From assembly GCA_034505955.1 (NCBI GenBank), contig JAPDQK010000019.1, positions 1-64,000 on the forward strand: 64,000 nt of DNA. The letters are read 5' to 3'. How positions within the stretch are numbered: the first letter of the stretch is position 1; the number at the start of each line of letters is the position of its first letter. This document shows, piece after piece, positions 63,711 to 64,000 of the stretch. Origin of the DNA: Zhuqueibacter pondensis. GTDB lineage: Bacteria > Zhuqueibacterota > Zhuqueibacteria > Zhuqueibacterales > Zhuqueibacteraceae. Made by a program: the position numbers and the translations under genes. The notes below the pieces were generated by a model. It had not been told where the DNA came from. It ran no database searches and was given only the letters and a program-made list of their open reading frames with translations.

Positions 63711-63896
63711 AACTCCGCTAGGAGTGGAATGTTTATAGTAAAGTTTCCCTATGGTTTTTTGAACTCCGTAGGAGTGAAATGTTTTCTCGCTAAATGATCT
63801 ATTCGCAGTTTCGACGAAATGCCACATTTCACTCCTACGGAGTTTAAGAACCTTGAGAATCCGATATGCTATAAACCTTACACTCCTACGGAGTTT
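63711..63896. repeat. Cluster of four palindromic repeat units
   Basis: Two direct units (63711-63738 and 63760-63785, AACTCCGYWAGGAGTGRAAT) and two inverted units (63824-63845 and 63868-63896, ACTCCTACGGAGTTT) lie in the spacer after xylB. Each contains the small palindrome ACTCC-GTA-GGAGT, and together they could fold into large cruciforms. Related copies are at 62058 and 50085. Confidence 0.8.
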
Positions 63897-63929
63897 GTCG
63901 GAGGCGTGCCAATCACCCGAGAAACTCAC

Positions 63930-64000
63930 ATGAAGCTTTTTAATAGTTTTGCCCCAAATCGTTTTGCCTTGCTTTTTGTAGGATTTGTGCAGGCTGTCTC
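63930..64000 (+). CDS. Start of a probable exported protein (truncated by window end)
   Basis: An open frame from ATG 63930 runs to the window edge (MKLFNSFAPNRFALLFVGFV). A short basic n-region and a hydrophobic stretch suggest a signal peptide. CCGAGAA lies nine bases upstream. Function unknown. Confidence 0.5.
   Translation, partial: MKLFNSFAPNRFALLFVGFVQAV

Overview
The window is a dense hemicellulose (xylan) utilisation island from a bacterium of the FCB superphylum. The main taxonomic clue is the C-terminal module that recurs on ten secreted proteins (YPNPFNPxTxIxYxxP ... G(V/I)YFYxLxAGxFxxTKKxxLxK). This type-A, FlgD-Ig-like sorting module is typical of Ignavibacteriota, Calditrichota, KSB1 and related lineages; the exact phylum cannot be fixed from the sequence. 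A run of 95 N inside a gene, flanked by identical contig ends, shows that this is a draft or metagenome-derived scaffold. No rRNA, tRNA, CRISPR array, integrase or intact transposase was seen.

Layout. (1) 1-25174, plus strand: a long series of exported enzymes with short spacers: a partial sorting module, a double feruloyl-esterase-like CE1 protein, an SGNH esterase, a GH51, an unusual SGNH-TPR membrane protein behind a palindromic repeat cluster, a GH29, a GH3 (split only by the scaffold gap), a GH31, a GH9, a second CE1, a second GH51, a GH43 and a stand-alone carbohydrate-binding protein. (2) 25175-27011: a 1.8-kb non-coding stretch with a hairpin, the decayed 3' end of a GH35/DUF5597 beta-galactosidase, and a strong promoter with two LacI-type operators. 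(3) 27012-36807: a TonB-dependent receptor, a right-handed beta-helix protein of unknown function, and a 1535-residue protein built from near-identical 251-residue repeats, closed by a terminator. (4) 36933-49942: GH10 xylanase, a paralogous beta-helix protein, GH2, CE15 glucuronoyl esterase, GH30 and a GH120-like beta-helix enzyme. (5) 50388-58989, minus strand: a cytoplasmic operon of GH10, PfkB-family kinase, NagZ-type GH3, GH116 and a GPH-family sugar symporter. (6) 59360-63662, plus strand: GH8 exo-oligoxylanase, xylose isomerase and xylulokinase. A new exported protein begins at 63930.

How it works together (inference from the families). Surface or secreted GH10, GH30, CE1, CE15, GH43, GH51 and GH120-like enzymes would debranch and cut feruloylated arabino-glucuronoxylan. 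The TonB receptor would bring oligosaccharides into the periplasm, and the GPH symporter would carry them across the inner membrane. The cytosolic GH10, GH8, GH116 and GH3 would finish the oligomers, and XylA and XylB would send xylose into the pentose phosphate pathway. GH29, GH31, GH9 and GH2 suggest that xyloglucan or mixed plant-wall material is also used. Palindromic operators with the core TGAAACGTTTCA sit at three promoters (TonB receptor unit, minus-strand operon, GH8/xylA/xylB unit) and point to one LacI-family regulator, whose gene is not in the window.

The most unusual features are: a 15-bp in-frame insertion at the same codon position of five sorting modules whose sequence matches the core of intergenic palindromic repeats nearby; a pair of conserved secreted beta-helix proteins of unknown function; the 4 x 753-bp homogenised repeat protein; a sorting-type module placed inside a GH30 enzyme instead of at its C-terminus; and a GH120-like enzyme with both catalytic acids in place.
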